64,000 nt of DNA from Ursus arctos (Eukaryota > Chordata > Mammalia > Carnivora > Ursidae). This document shows, one piece after another, positions 43,240-55,014 of the stretch. The position numbers and the translations under genes were made by a program. The notes beneath the pieces are model-generated. The model saw only the letters and a list, made by a program, of their open reading frames with translations, had not been told where the DNA came from and did not search any database. How positions within the stretch are numbered: position 1 is the stretch's first letter; the number at the start of each line of letters is the position of its first letter. The stretch is from NCBI RefSeq assembly GCF_023065955.2, contig NW_026623089.1, forward strand, positions 34,812,767 to 34,876,766, given 5' to 3'.

Positions 43240-43850
43240 CAAGCAAGCAGAACTTGACTATTTAATTGGGTCTTGGGTTTGGAACAAGTAGGCAGGGAAA
43301 ATGAGGGACATAGAAGCCACACCATTTTTGATCCAGTTCTGCTTTGGTAGGCCTTGTTTCCTTTCTCCCTCAGTGGGGGTGTCATCATTGCTGCCAGGGG
43401 CATTTTTCCTGACTCTGAAGGCACAATTCTGCTCCCCACGGTTTATAAAGTCACTGTGGATTTCATCGTCAGGATGCTCTGTCGTTAAGGTCTCTTTGTA
43501 AGGGTGGTCAGTATAACAGGCTTTTTACCTGTTGTGGTGCATTACGTGAACATCCCCAGCAGCCTTACCGGGTTAGCTTCTGAACCCCAGAGGCAAGACG
43601 AGGTGCTGGAAGTCACATAATGGGATCCACTACAGCCACGGATATTTCAGATATTCCTGCACAAAATGGGAAATCACATGATAAAATGTGCCCTTGCCTC
43701 CAGAACCTCTCATTGCTCCATCTTTGGTGAGTCAGAGGCATGTTCACATGTACGCATTGGTTCCTGTCTTGATTATTCTTCCAGGGAATAATTCTTATCC
43801 TGATAAATTCCTAGGAGACTGTTACATTCCCCTCAAACGTCACTTGTATG
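43240..43850 (+). other. HTR7 intron stretch, no feature recognised
   Basis: No repeat or gene that I can name. Short AAGC run at about 43,235-43,250. Confidence 0.4.
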
Positions 43851-43854
43851 TAGC

Positions 43855-44345
43855 CTTGTGGTAGATTATAAAAATGGCCCTAAATTCTTCCCATTCCTGT
43901 ATGCACATGCCTTTCATGTGTGACTTTACAGCCCTTCTCACATTGACTCTAGGCTTGGCCTTCTACCTTGCTTTGGCTAATGGGACTTTAGCAAACACGA
44001 GGCAGCCAGAGACTTGAAAAGAACATATGCATTGGAATTTGCCTGTCTTTGCTGCTTGGGGGGCCCTGTAACTACCTCCTTGTGAAGAAGACCAGGCTGG
44101 GTGATGAGAGACTCATGGCTTAGTCCTCCTTTTTCCCTGGATGCCAGTCCCCAGTCAGGCAAATAAGGTTTTCATAAACTACTCAGGCACCAGCAGATGT
44201 ATCACCTGACCACAGGCATAAGAAAACCCATCCGAGATGAACTGAACCAACCTAGACCAGAACAGCGCAGCTGACTCACAGAATAGCAAGCTGAATATAT
44301 GGCTGGTGTTTAAATCTCAAGGCTAACTGATAGCAAGCCATTAGT
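43855..44345 (+). repeat. MLT1-like LTR (MaLR)
   Basis: ‘tggccctaaattcttcccat’, ‘ttctaccttgctttggctaa’, ‘ggactttagcaaacacgagg’, ‘aagaagaccaggctgggtga’ and ‘actcacagaatagcaagctg’ follow the MLT1 LTR order. This is an ancient non-functional retrovirus-like LTR. Confidence 0.6.
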
Positions 44346-45235
44346 GATTTGATCCTCCTCTTCCCTGAACTTATGTTCCCATATTGGTTTGCTCATGTTA
44401 TAGCACAATGTCCATCATGTTCTCTGGATGGTTGTTTATGAGTCTACCTCCCCGGTAGACCTTGGATACTCCAAGAGCAGAAGCAATGTCTGGAGGACTG
44501 GTAGGATTTGCCTACCTAAGGCCTATCACAATGCCAGGGAACAAGAATGCACTTTGGAAATGTGGGCAGGCCACAGAAATGTGTGCAGCTCAATTGCAAA
44601 TGTCTTTGAATCTTGGCTTCTATGTCACCAGTAGCATCTTTACTCATTTCTTCCCCACTCCCCAGCTAGGTTTCCAGCACCTGATGTTTGCTCTACTTTT
44701 GACATTTTGTATTTCCACTTCTCTTTTATAGTTATGGTGGTCTCTTACCCATCCTTAAAATTTCTTTGTGTATCTATAGGTAGTAGCAAAGACCTCCCAA
44801 GTTTTTTAAAAAATAGGATTATGTAGTCACAAAAGACACTGGCCAAAGTAAATCTTTTTGATAAGAATCCAAGTTTCCTTTTTCTAAATTATATTTTCAA
44901 ATGGCATTATGTGATGATTGATTTTTATTTTATTTACATTTGATTTGATTTTCAGTGTGTAGGAGTCGTATTTTCAAAATGAACAGTTTTCCACTGAAAG
45001 CTCTTAATTTCATCTTGTCTGAGGTGATGACTCTTCGAACAAATTTATTTCATGTGTAGCTTCAATAAAAGTCCCTGATCAATTGTTGGTATTTTGGGAA
45101 CCCTAGAAAGTTTTGTGAAGGAGTCCTTCAGAGTTGGAATGAAGGAAGAAAAAAGTAACTTAGGTAAAAAATCATTAACAACTCCAAAGAAATTATTGTT
45201 AAATAAATGCCCAGTGAAGGATTAAATGTTACCTG
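44346..45235 (+). other. HTR7 intron stretch, no feature recognised
   Basis: Contains open frames of 60 to 90 codons (44,428-44,731) without similarity. ‘gtagaccttggatactccaa’ may be L2 3' text, not certain. Confidence 0.35.
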
Positions 45236-45239
45236 GTAT

Positions 45240-45420
45240 CCATAGGACTCTGTGCTACATGCTGACCATTTCACTGACTCTTTCCAACAACCCTGTGAAG
45301 TAGGTTCTGTTATCCCCATTTTACAAATGTGGAAAGGTTTAGAGAAATTAATCAGGTTACTCCGGGTCTGAATCTGGAATCAAACTTGGGTATATCTGAT
45401 TCCAGCGCTGGTGTCTTAAC
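45240..45420 (-). repeat. MIR fragment
   Basis: ‘tttccaacaaccctgtgaag’, ‘ttatccccattttacaaatg’ and ‘gattccagcgctggtgtctt’ match MIR antisense. Confidence 0.7.
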
Positions 45421-45429
45421 TCTTATGCT

Positions 45430-46380
45430 TCTCAGAGAAGGGAATGGAAGGTATGGTCTATTCCTGGTAGATCATGGGTCTTCTTTTAAAGATGAAAATC
45501 AAATAATATATCTAGACTTTGGAAGTTCACCTAGGGGCATGATATCAGCACCTTGAAATAGTCTGTACAGTGATAGGTTAGGTGCTGACCTTGATATAAA
45601 CTTCTGAAGATGATGTAGTCCAACCTTCACGTTTTATAAAGAGAAAACCAAAGCACAGAGAAAGTTGAGTGCCTGCTTGAAGCAACTAACAGGACCAGAA
45701 CATGGAAGGCACACTGCTCTGACTTCCTATCCAGTGATTCTCACATACACCCCAGGGAGGACAGACCAGTGAATGGTACTATAGTAGTTGAGACAGTTGT
45801 TTATTTTATTTCCTTTCCTTATAGAGCAATTTAACTGAGTCACATCTTCCTGTGATGACCTTGGCCCAGGTTATTGCTCAACTGCCCTTGGGCAACTGGT
45901 CAGCTATGACTTTTGCGTTATCTTGGGTGCTCCAGAATACAAAATGCTGTGAATGGGCTTCTGTGTTTATTCGATTATACATTTAAAAGCAGTGTAGGCA
46001 GATGGTTTGTGTGTGAGTATAATTAGCATCTTTCGGGGTAAGTGGTTTTTGTTCTTTGGGAAATACAGGGTTTTCATGAGCTTAATAACACCCACAAACC
46101 ACAATGGCAGTGAATCAGGTTCTTACCGTCAAGGAAAGGATATCGTCACGCTGTTTATTGATATCATTATTGAATGGTATTCAATTTGCAATTACTGAAA
46201 CTTGGCTTTTGCCAATGCACTGGCTCAAGATAAACAGTCAATCAATATTTGTTGAATGATTTAATGAATGAATATTCATAATGTTGATGAGTGGGAAATA
46301 GTAAAGTTAGCAGGAGCACCTAATCTGTTGAAGCCTGATATTAACTAGAATTCAGATGCCCTGACTTCTTTTGATTTTTT
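45430..46380 (+). other. HTR7 intron stretch
   Basis: A MIR-like antisense phrase at about 45,630-45,740 (‘ttataaagagaaaaccaaag’, ‘cttgaagcaactaacaggac’) and an L2 3'-end phrase at about 46,235-46,275 (‘aatcaatatttgttgaatga’). The rest shows nothing recognisable. Confidence 0.4.
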
Positions 46381-46389
46381 CTGTTTATT

Positions 46390-46600
46390 TTCCATACCCA
46401 TGATGTTGTAGAAAACACACTGCATTTGGAATCTAAAGGCCTCACTTTGGGGTCCATTCTGTGACTTCCTTACTAGCTATAGGACATCATTTCACTCTCT
46501 TTGAGCCTCAACTTCCATATTGTAAAGTTGGGCTGATTACACCTTTCTCATAGGATGTTTTGGTGGTAAAAGTAAGAACTTACGTACAAGAGTACTTTTT
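46390..46600 (+). repeat. MIR fragment
   Basis: ‘tctgtgacttccttactagc’, ‘actctctttgagcctcaact’ and ‘tctcataggatgttttggtg’ match MIR in sense. Confidence 0.65.
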
Positions 46601-46609
46601 TGTAAGTGG

Positions 46610-47985
46610 AGAGTATTACTTTTCCTGTAGTATTAGGGTGTTATAACTGTCTTTGAAATGACAGACTTGGTGGGACTGTGAGTCCTATGTTGGTGTTCTG
46701 AGCTGTGTGCTTTACTAGTTCAGATGGGATCTTCTCCCAGGATCTGTGAAGCTCACTTATGATTCTGCTGATTCTCAAGAGATGACACAAGAAATGATCT
46801 GAAACCCCATTTCCTAGAGCGGATCTCCCGTGTTGTGGGCGGAAGCATTCTGACAGCATCCAGGTCCTTGCTCCAAGCAGTAACGGCCTGGATTGGTGTT
46901 CAGCTCTTCTTCCCATTGAAACTTTTCCCCACTTTCAGTCTGTTGGGGTTCTTCTTCTCCTTTGCCCCCTCCCCCCATAACAAAAACAATACTAAAAGCC
47001 ACCACCATTCTCATAAGCTGCCTGAGAACTACTTGAAAGATCTTTATTATTTCATTACACAGAGCAAGTTATTTCCCATCAGCCTCTATTTCCTCTCATC
47101 AGATTAGTCTAGAGGCTGGCTTCCCTTTCACAACCCAGGGCTGCATCATCCTAAGGAAAAAAATGACCTTTTTTTTCCCCCTGACATGAATTCTGCACTT
47201 TCTCAGGATGCAGAAGCAGCTGGAGCTAAGTATTTCTCTCTTTTAAAAAATAGCAGATTTTCCTTCGTGGTAAATGTAGATGTGGTTATGATTAATAAAA
47301 TGCAAATTTACTTAAGAGCATTTAAGCTAGCATAGCGTTTTGTCATTCTGTGCTTTTTTAGTCAACTGATACTAAAAGTGCAATTACTACTAAGTGTGGG
47401 TTTGAAAAATGTTTTGACATTTAAAAGGGGTCCTCATTTTTGAAGAAGGATGGGAATCCCTGGGATATACCCTTCAGCTCAGGAGGTACTGCCTGAACTC
47501 TATCCCACCCCAGAACTAGGGGGAAGCTAGCTGATGCCACTTGAAATGAGGTTCTTGGCCCAGGGTAGGGGATGGTATTTAGGGTTTTTGTTTCAGGTTT
47601 ATACATTGAGGAAAAAGGCTGAACTAAAACCAGTGTCCAAGACAAAAGTGAGCTTGGGCACCAAGAGGTCAGTTGGGAGTGGGTAGACTCCAGAAGTAGA
47701 AACCAGATACTGGTCTAAGCCTTCATGGGGCAATGGGGTTGTAACTCTAAGTTATCCACTTATCAACAGATATGTGGGAGAGGTTAAGGGGGAATAGGGT
47801 ACACTGTTCAAACGCAGCGTCCCAAACCTAGCAGATTCCTGTTGACTTTGGGTCCCCAGCCTGAGGCCTCTCTGCCTGTCACGGTGGATAAAGAGGCAGT
47901 ATTAGTGAGAAGGGAGTAGGAGAGATTTTCTGGGAAGGGCTGCAAATGAACATTTCGATTTCCACAGTGGTTTTTATTTCTTTTT
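46610..47985 (+). other. HTR7 intron stretch, no feature recognised
   Basis: No repeat family or gene recognised. Several open frames of 66 to 91 codons (46,641-47,107) on both strands lack similarity. Confidence 0.4.
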
Positions 47986-47989
47986 TTTT

Positions 47990-48890
47990 TTTGGGGTGTT
48001 GTTTAACAGCTTTAGTGAGATATAATTTACATACCATAAAATTCACCATTGTAAGTACACAGGTCAGTGCTTTTGAGTGAATGTATAAAGTTGTATATTT
48101 ATCACCACAATCCAGTTCTGGAATATTTCAAATACCCTCTCCCCACCCAAAGATATATATGTATATCTTGCAGAACATTCTGTTGTATGGACATACCACA
48201 TTTTGTTGATCTACTCATCAGTTTGAAGGACATCTAGGATGTTCCACTTTTTGGTATCATAAATAGTTCTGTTATGAACATTTGTAGACAAGTCCTTGTG
48301 TGGACATTTTTTTATTTCTCTTGGGTAGATAACTATGAGTGGAACTGCTAGTAAGAATATGTTTAACTTTTTTTTTGAAGATTTATTCATTTATTAGAGA
48401 GAGAGAGAGAGAGCGCACAAGTGGGAGGGGCAGAGGAAGAGAGAATCTCAAGCAGACTCGGCACTGAGCGCGGAGTCCTACACCGGGCTCAATCTCATGA
48501 TCTTGAAATCAAGACCTGAGCCAAACCAAGAGTTAGATGCTTCACCGAGCACCACCCAGGCACCCCTGTTTAACTTTCTAAGAAACTATCCAGCTATTTT
48601 CCAAAGCAGTTGTACATTTCTAAAAGCAATGTAGAGAAGTCCAGTTTCTTCACATGGTCCCCAGTATTTCTGATTATACCAACTCTAGTGGGTGCGTAGT
48701 GGAATTTTGTTGTCTTAAATTTGTGTTTTCCTACTGATTAATGATGTTGAACATCTTATTAGCCAATTGGGTATTTTATTTGGTGAGATATTTGGTGAGT
48801 TCTTTGTATATTCTGGATACAAGTTCTTTATCAGATAGAAGATTTGCAGATATTTTTTCCCATCCCTAATCTTTTTTTTGTGGTATGTGA
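47990..48890 (-). repeat. old L1M 3' region with a nested SINEC
   Basis: Antisense L1 order: ‘cagctttagtgagatataat’, ‘accataaaattcaccattgt’, ‘atcaccacaatccagttctg’, ‘ctactcatcagtttgaagga’, ‘tcttgggtagataactatga’, the SINEC (48,371-48,566), ‘ctattttccaaagcagttgt’ and ‘gttctttgtatattctggat’. Confidence 0.8.
48371..48566 (-). mobile_element. SINEC
   Basis: Minus-strand copy with a GA-rich run (48,397-48,412); reversed head ‘accacccaggcacccc’. Target duplication TGTTTAACTTT at 48,360-48,370 and 48,567-48,577. More diverged than the other copies. Confidence 0.94.
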
Positions 48891-48894
48891 ATTA

Positions 48895-49230
48895 TGCTAT
48901 TCATTTATTGTTGGCAAATATTTATTAATACTTACTATGGAATAGCTACTGTTCAACACATTGAGAATTAGAGAGCAAACAAACCAGACCAGTCCTTGCT
49001 TTCACAGAACCTTGAATCTAGTGGAGGGAGTTAACATAAATTAAAACAAAACAAAAAACATAATCGAAAGTAATTTGTGTTGTGCAACAAATTAGGACAT
49101 GGTAACATTAGGCAGAGAAGTGCTGTTTTCGGTGGAGTGGTGTGGGACATTCTCTCTGGTATGAGGACGTTTGAACAAAGACCTGAATAAAGTTAGGAGG
49201 CCAGTTGTGTGACTGTCTATGCAAACAGGC
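48895..49230 (-). repeat. L2-like antisense fragment
   Basis: ‘aatatttattaatacttact’, ‘gaaccttgaatctagtggag’ and ‘gaacaaagacctgaataaag’ are typical antisense L2 3' phrases. The L1 at 49,245 inserted at its right edge. Confidence 0.5.
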
Positions 49231-49649
49231 TCACCCATAAACTTTATTTTTTTATTTTTGTTTTTTTGTAGTTTCAAGTTTTTATTTAAATTAGTTAACA
49301 TATAGTGTAATATTAGTTTCAGAAATAGAATTTAGTGATTCATCATTTACATACAACACCCAGTGCCCATCACAAGTGCACTCCTTAATCCCCATCACCC
49401 ATTTAACCCCCCCATCTCCCCCACCCACCTCCCCTCCAGCAACCCTCAGTTTGTTCTCTTTAGTTAAGAGTCTGTTTTATGGTTGCCTTTATCTCTTTTT
49501 TCCCCTGTTCATCTGTTTCATTTCTTAAATTCCACATATGAGTGAAATCATATGGTGTTTGTCTTTCTCTGACTGACTTATTTTGCTTAGCATAATACTC
49601 TCTAGCTCCATCCATGTTGTGGCAAATGGGGAGATTTCATTGTTTTTTT

Positions 49650-49886
49650 TGTTTTGTTTTTTTGTTTTTTTTGTTTTTTTTTGTTTTTTTTTTTTTTTAA
49701 GATTTTATTTATTTATTTGACAGAGATAGAGAGAGCCAGCGAGAGAGGGAACACAAGCAGGGGGAGTGGGAGAGGAAGAAGCAGGCTCATAGCGGAGGAG
49801 CCTGATGTGGGGCTCGATGTCAGAACGCCGGGATCACACCCTGAGCCGAAGGCAGATGCTTAACCGCTGTGCCACCCAGGCGCCCC
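49650..49886 (-). mobile_element. SINEC nested in L1
   Basis: Minus-strand copy led by a long T/G-interrupted run (49,642-49,699). Target duplication CATTGTTTTTTT at 49,638-49,649 and 49,887-49,898. The body is close to the other young copies in the window. Confidence 0.95.
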
Positions 49887-50399
49887 CATTGTTTTTTTAT
49901 GGTTGAGTAATATTGTATTGTTTATGTATACACTACATCTTCCTTGTCCATTCATCAGTCAGTGGACATTTGGGCTCTTTCCATAATGTGGCTACTGTTG
50001 ATAATGCCTCTATAAACATCAGGGTGCATGTGCCCCTTTGAATCACTATTTTTGTATCTTTTGGGTAAATACCTAGTAGCGCAATTGCTGGATTAGAGGG
50101 TGGCTCTATTTTTAACTTTTTGAGGAACCTCAATACTGTCTTCCACAGTGGCTGCACCAGCTTGCATTCCCACCATCAGTATAAGGGGGTTCCCCTTTTT
50201 CCACATCCTTGCTAACATCTGTCGTTTCCTATGATGTTCATTTTAACCATTCTGACAGGTGCGATGTGATACCTCATTGTAGTATTGATCTGTATTTCCC
50301 GGATGATGAGTGGTGTTGAGCATCTTTTCATGTGTCTGTTTGCAATCTGTATGTCTTCTTCGGAAAAATGTTTATTTGTGTCTTCTGCCCATTTTTTAA

Positions 50400-50584
50400 A
50401 AAAAGATTTTATTTATTTATGTGACAGAGAGACAGCCAGCAAGAGAGGGAACACAGCAGGGGAGTGGGAGAGGAAGAAGCAGCCTCCCAGCGGAGGAGCC
50501 CGATGTGGGGCTCGATCCCGGAATGCCAGGATCACGCCCTGAGCCGAAAGCAGACGCTTAACGACTGCGCTACCCAGGCGCCCC
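50400..50584 (-). mobile_element. SINEC nested in L1
   Basis: Minus-strand copy with ‘agattttatttatttatgtg’ and reversed head ‘ctacccaggcgcccc’. An 18-bp exact target duplication TCTTCTGCCCATTTTTTA is at 50,381-50,398 and 50,585-50,602. Confidence 0.97.
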
Positions 50585-51572
50585 TCTTCTGCCCATTTTT
50601 TAACTGGATTATTTGTTTTTTGGGGTGTTGAGTGTGATAAGGTCTTTATAGATTTTGGAGACTAAGCTTTTATCAGATATGTCGTTTACAAATATCTCTC
50701 ATTCTGAAGGTTGCCTTTTAGTTGTTGATTGTTTCCTTCACTGTGCAGCTTTTTATCTTGATGAAGTCCCAATAGTCAATTTTTGCTTTTGTTTCCCTTG
50801 CCTCAGGAGACATATCTAGTAAGAAGTTGCTATAGCTGATGTCAAAGAGGTTACTGCCTGTGTAGGATTTTGATGGTTTCCTGTCTCACATTTAGGTCTT
50901 TCATCCATTTTGAATTTATTTTTGTGTATGGTGTAAGAAAGTAGTCCAGTTTTATTCTTTTGCATGTTGCTATCCAGTTTTCCCAACACCATTTGTTGAT
51001 GGGACTGTCTTTTTTCCATTGGAAATTCTTTCCTGCTTTGTTGAAGATTAGTTGACCATACAGTTGTGGGTCTATTTCTGGATTTTCTGTTCTGTTCCAT
51101 TGACCTGTGTACCTGCTTTTGTGCCAGTACCATACTATCTTGATGATACAGCTTCGTAATATAACTTGAAGTCTGGAATTGCGATGCCTCCAGCTTTGCT
51201 TTTGTTTTTCAAGATTGCTGTGGTTATTTGGAGTCTTTTTGGTTCCATACAAATTTTAGGATTATTTGTTTTAGCTCTGTGAAAAACGCTGGTGGTATTT
51301 GGATAGGGATTGCATTAAATGTGTAGATTGCTTTGGGTAGTATAGAAATTTTAACAATATTTGTTCTTCTAATCCACGAGCATAGAATGTCCTTCCATTT
51401 CTTTGTGTCATCTCCAATTTCTTTCATCAGTGTTCTGTAGTTTCCAGAATACAGATCTTTTACCTCTTTGGTTAGGTTTATTTGTAGGTATCTTGTGGGT
51501 TTTGGTGCATTTGTAAATGGGATCGATTCCTTGATTTCTCTTTCTGCTGTTTCATTATTCACCCATAAACTT

Positions 51573-53300
51573 AAAAAAATCATAAGTTACAGTATTTTCA
51601 CCCTCTAAATTTCAGTGTCCTGGTGCAAAGCCCTAGGTCCTGAAAATCAGGAATGATATTAAAAATATTTGATTGCTGCTACTAATCAGTCACAGTGGAT
51701 ATAGGTCATAGGGCTGGATGATGGAGAAGTGGGGCTACTCAGGGAGTTTGTGGCAACAGCTATATGCCAGCTAGTATGGAAGTATTATAGTATTTTAACA
51801 ACTGTTACAGTCATACCAATGTAGGTACCTGATATATGATGAGACTTACACTAGATATTATCAAGCAATTTGAGGGAAATAGGAATTGAATCAGGGCAGG
51901 GTCCCTGGGGGATCAGTGTGGAAGTACTAAGAGTAAACCAACCTAGAGTCTCACCAGTGGACAGTAGGGCTTATTAGGGGTCCTGATCTGATGCAGGCAG
52001 GTACGGAGGCTCAGCAGGGTTCAAGGTATTTGGATGGAGCATTAATTTGCAACCTGGGCTCCTATGGGAATCATTTGAAGATCTCTATACCTAGCTGCCA
52101 ACTCAGGCCAATGTATCAGAGTATCTGCAAGTGGGGCCCCCACTGTTGCTTTGAGTGAGATTGTACCCAGTGCTGAAGGAGCTAAATAAATGAAGGTACT
52201 ATGTTAGTTTTTGCAAACATGCCTTCTTGTGGCGCTTGAGGGAATGTGGAGAGGAACAGCAATATCAGCTCCCATTTTTGAGCGCTCCTTAAGGCACACG
52301 ACCCCACTTAATCCATTCATTATTGTCCCAGGTGGACTTCCTTCCCATTATACACGTGAGCACACTGAGGCTCAGAATTATTACAGTTTACTTGAGATCA
52401 CAGAGTTCATGAGAGGAAGGATTCCTTCTTCTCAGAGGATTAGCATTCTCTATATACAGTTCTAGAAGCCTTCAGTATTGTATTGTAAACACATTTCCCA
52501 AACCTGAGGGATGGAAAATAGGCCTCCAAATCCCCCCCACACACACACAAATATGTAAGACCCAAGAGAACAACATTAAAACTCCTGCTTTGTGTTCTAA
52601 GAATAGTTTTCCATTTAGATCATGGTTATTTTTGGTATACTTCTAATAAGGTTGCTTATCTGGTTTCCCAGTTGACAGATTAGAAGCAGAACATTGGAAA
52701 CTGGAGAGGCGTTGCTCACGGTAGGCACACTGACACAGCTAAACGTTGGAAGCAGAGCCTCAGAGTGGAGGAGGAAAATAGTTTGCTCCTCTTTGAGATG
52801 AGTAGGTCATACTAGTTAATCTCTGAGGTCACTTCCAGCTCTAAAATTCAGTGTGTCTAAGATAAAAGCTATAAAAAGCTATAGAAAAACACACAAGAAT
52901 GGAAAAAACCTAGAAGTCTGGACCAGCATTGGGGTAATAGTCCTAGAGAACTTGGTAGCGCCTGAAGGCATAACTGTGTCATCGACAGCACCGGGCTTGA
53001 TGCTTTTGATGGTGACTCTGAGTCATCAGGAAAACAGTAGATGTTCTGTGGATGGTGTTTCATAATGCAAAAAAAGGACATAAATTATTTTCCAAAGACC
53101 TCATTCAATAAGGCTTATTAAAATGCTGCTTAAAAATGCACTATTTGGAAATTTTACTTAGTGAAACATCTTCCTTGATACAGTCTTCATTGTTTCATGG
53201 AGTTTTTTCCTTGACAGAATAATTCAGGTAATTGGAACAGTATCTTGCATTCGTCTGTTGTTTTACACTAATTCAAAGCATTTTCCAATCATCCTAGATT
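51573..53300 (+). other. HTR7 intron stretch
   Basis: A MER5A-like piece at about 52,035-52,150 (‘cctgggctcctatgggaatc’) and a MIR antisense piece at about 52,280-52,420 (‘ccattatacacgtgagcaca’, ‘tttacttgagatcacagagt’). A short CA run is near 52,541. The rest shows nothing recognisable. Confidence 0.45.
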
Positions 53301-53314
53301 CCAGTTAGTACTTT

Positions 53315-53514
53315 TTTTTTTTTTAAAGATTTTATTTATTTATTTGACAGAGATAGAGACAGTCAGCGAGAGAGGGAACACAAGCAGGGGGAGTGGGAGA
53401 GGAAGAAGCAGGCTCATAGTGGAGGAGCCTGATGTGGGGCTCGATCCCATGACGCCAGGATCACACCCTGAGCCAAAGGCAGAGGCTTAATGACTGCGCC
53501 ACCCAGGCACCCAC
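53315..53514 (-). mobile_element. SINEC
   Basis: Minus-strand copy: T run, ‘aaagattttatttatttatt’, body and reversed head ‘gcgccacccaggcaccca’. A 14-bp exact target duplication CCAGTTAGTACTTT is at 53,301-53,314 and 53,515-53,528. Confidence 0.96.
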
Positions 53515-53829
53515 CCAGTTAGTACTTTGACTAGATTGGTAGTTCTTCTCATAGCCCTCTTGGGCTTCTCACATGGTTCTCTGGTTGGCTAATAATGAGT
53601 CTGTTAGACCGATGGCTCTTCGAGGGCAAGAATAGGTATTCTTCATTTTGGTGTTCTTTGAGTCTCAAAAATGTGTGTCGGTTGGGTCAATGAATCGGTG
53701 AGTGAATGAACTGCAGAAGAATGCAGTCCCTCAGTGGTCTTGTGGCTAAATCGTGTAGATTCATCTTTCATAAGGCTGGGCCTGTTGCTTACCTTCCTCT
53801 CATTCCCATCACCACTACCCAAGACAACC

Positions 53830-54000
53830 ACTAAAAAATAAATGCCCGCATGCTTGTTATAGAAAATTTAGAAAACACGTAGAGGAATACACATGCAAAG
53901 GAGAAAAAAGACGCCAGGAATCTCACTGTCTAGAAATAACTATAACTGACATTTTAGGGTATATCTTTCCAGTCTTTTTGCTTAGACATTTCTTACATAA
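53830..54000 (-). repeat. old L1 3'UTR piece
   Basis: ‘gaaaatttagaaaacacgta’ and ‘atatctttccagtctttttg’ are antisense L1 3'UTR phrases. They may belong with the L1 text that resumes after 55,015. Confidence 0.5.
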
Positions 54001-54349
54001 CCCAATTGTCAGCTGCCACCAGCCTCCTCTCTGAGCTTCCCTGGAAGAATCCACTTGCATAAAAGTATTTGTAAGCAATTTATAGTATATCGTAAATTTT
54101 CTTTGACAATGGAGTTTTAGATTTTCTTTTACTTTCTATCTCCCTTTTGTGGACTGCCATCTTTCCAGCTCCTGCCTTCTTTCTCTTAGTCATGTCCTAG
54201 ACTTCTAGTATCTTGTGGCTCTATTGTTCGCTATTTGGAGAGGCTTTAAACCTTTGTGCTCATATCTAGATTCTCCTTAGAAGATAGTGATGGTGGAGGT
54301 GGTAGAAGGACGTGATAATTTTTTATAAATGTCTTTCAAAAGTGGGTTC

Positions 54350-55010
54350 ATACCTAGTTTTTTCCCCCTATTTAAAAAATTGTGGTAAAATACACATAAC
54401 ATAAAATTTACAACCTTAACCATTTTCAAGTATGGTCAGTGATGTTACATACATTCACGTATTTGTGCAACCAACCTCCAGAATTCTTTTCATCCTGTAA
54501 AACTGAGATTATAGACATTAAACAACTCCCCATCTCCCTTCCTCTCAGCTCCTGGCAACCACCATTCTATCTTCTGTCTGTGTGAATATGACTATTCTAG
54601 GTACCTCATAGAAGTGGGAATCATACCACACTTCTGTCTTTTTTCACTTAGCATATTGTACTCAAGGTTCATCCATGTTGCAACATGTGTCTGAGTTTCC
54701 TTCCTTTTAAAGGTGGAATAATATTACATTCTATGGATAGATGGCATCCTGTTTATCCATTCACGTGTCCATGGACACTTGGGTTCCTTTCACCTTTGGG
54801 CTGTTTTGAATCCCGCTGTGTGAGCATGGGCATATGAACGTGGGTATATGAACATGGGTGTACAAATATCTCTTCAGGACCCTGCTTTCTAACTCCTTGG
54901 GGTATATACCCAGATGTGGAAGTGTTGGGTCATAGGCTAATTCTATTTTTAATTTTTTGAGGAACCACCATACTGTTTTCTGTAACAGCTGCACCATTTT
55001 ACATTCCCAC
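54350..55010 (-). repeat. L1M 3' end with ORF2 C-terminus
   Basis: Antisense L1 3'UTR (‘ggtaaaatacacataacata’, ‘gcaaccaacctccagaattc’, ‘gcaaccaccattctatcttc’) followed by decayed ORF2 C-terminal text at 54,761-54,997 (‘[20 protein letters not shown]’, ‘DPTLPHLGIYPKE’). It is probably inserted in, or next to, an older L1. Confidence 0.7.
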
Positions 55011-55014
55011 TGTA

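Larger units (their letters stand above)
49245..51558 (-). mobile_element. 5'-truncated LINE-1 with target duplications
   Basis: A carnivore-type L1 on the minus strand. Its 3'UTR lies at about 49,255-49,640 (‘tttagtgattcatcatttac’, ‘cagtgcccatcacaagtgca’). Then come ORF2 C-terminal pieces: the zinc-knuckle-side end near 49,933-50,157 and upstream pieces at 50,816-51,583 (‘[20 protein letters not shown]’, ‘[20 protein letters not shown]’, ‘[20 protein letters not shown]’). The frames are broken by stops and shifts, so it is dead. The 14-bp exact target duplication TCACCCATAAACTT is at 49,231-49,244 and 51,559-51,572. The reverse transcriptase and endonuclease regions and ORF1 are missing. Two SINECs are nested inside. 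Confidence 0.93.

Noticed and set aside
50816..51583. Minus-strand open frames with clear protein similarity
   Set aside because: These are broken pieces of L1 ORF2, not host genes; they are described under the L1.
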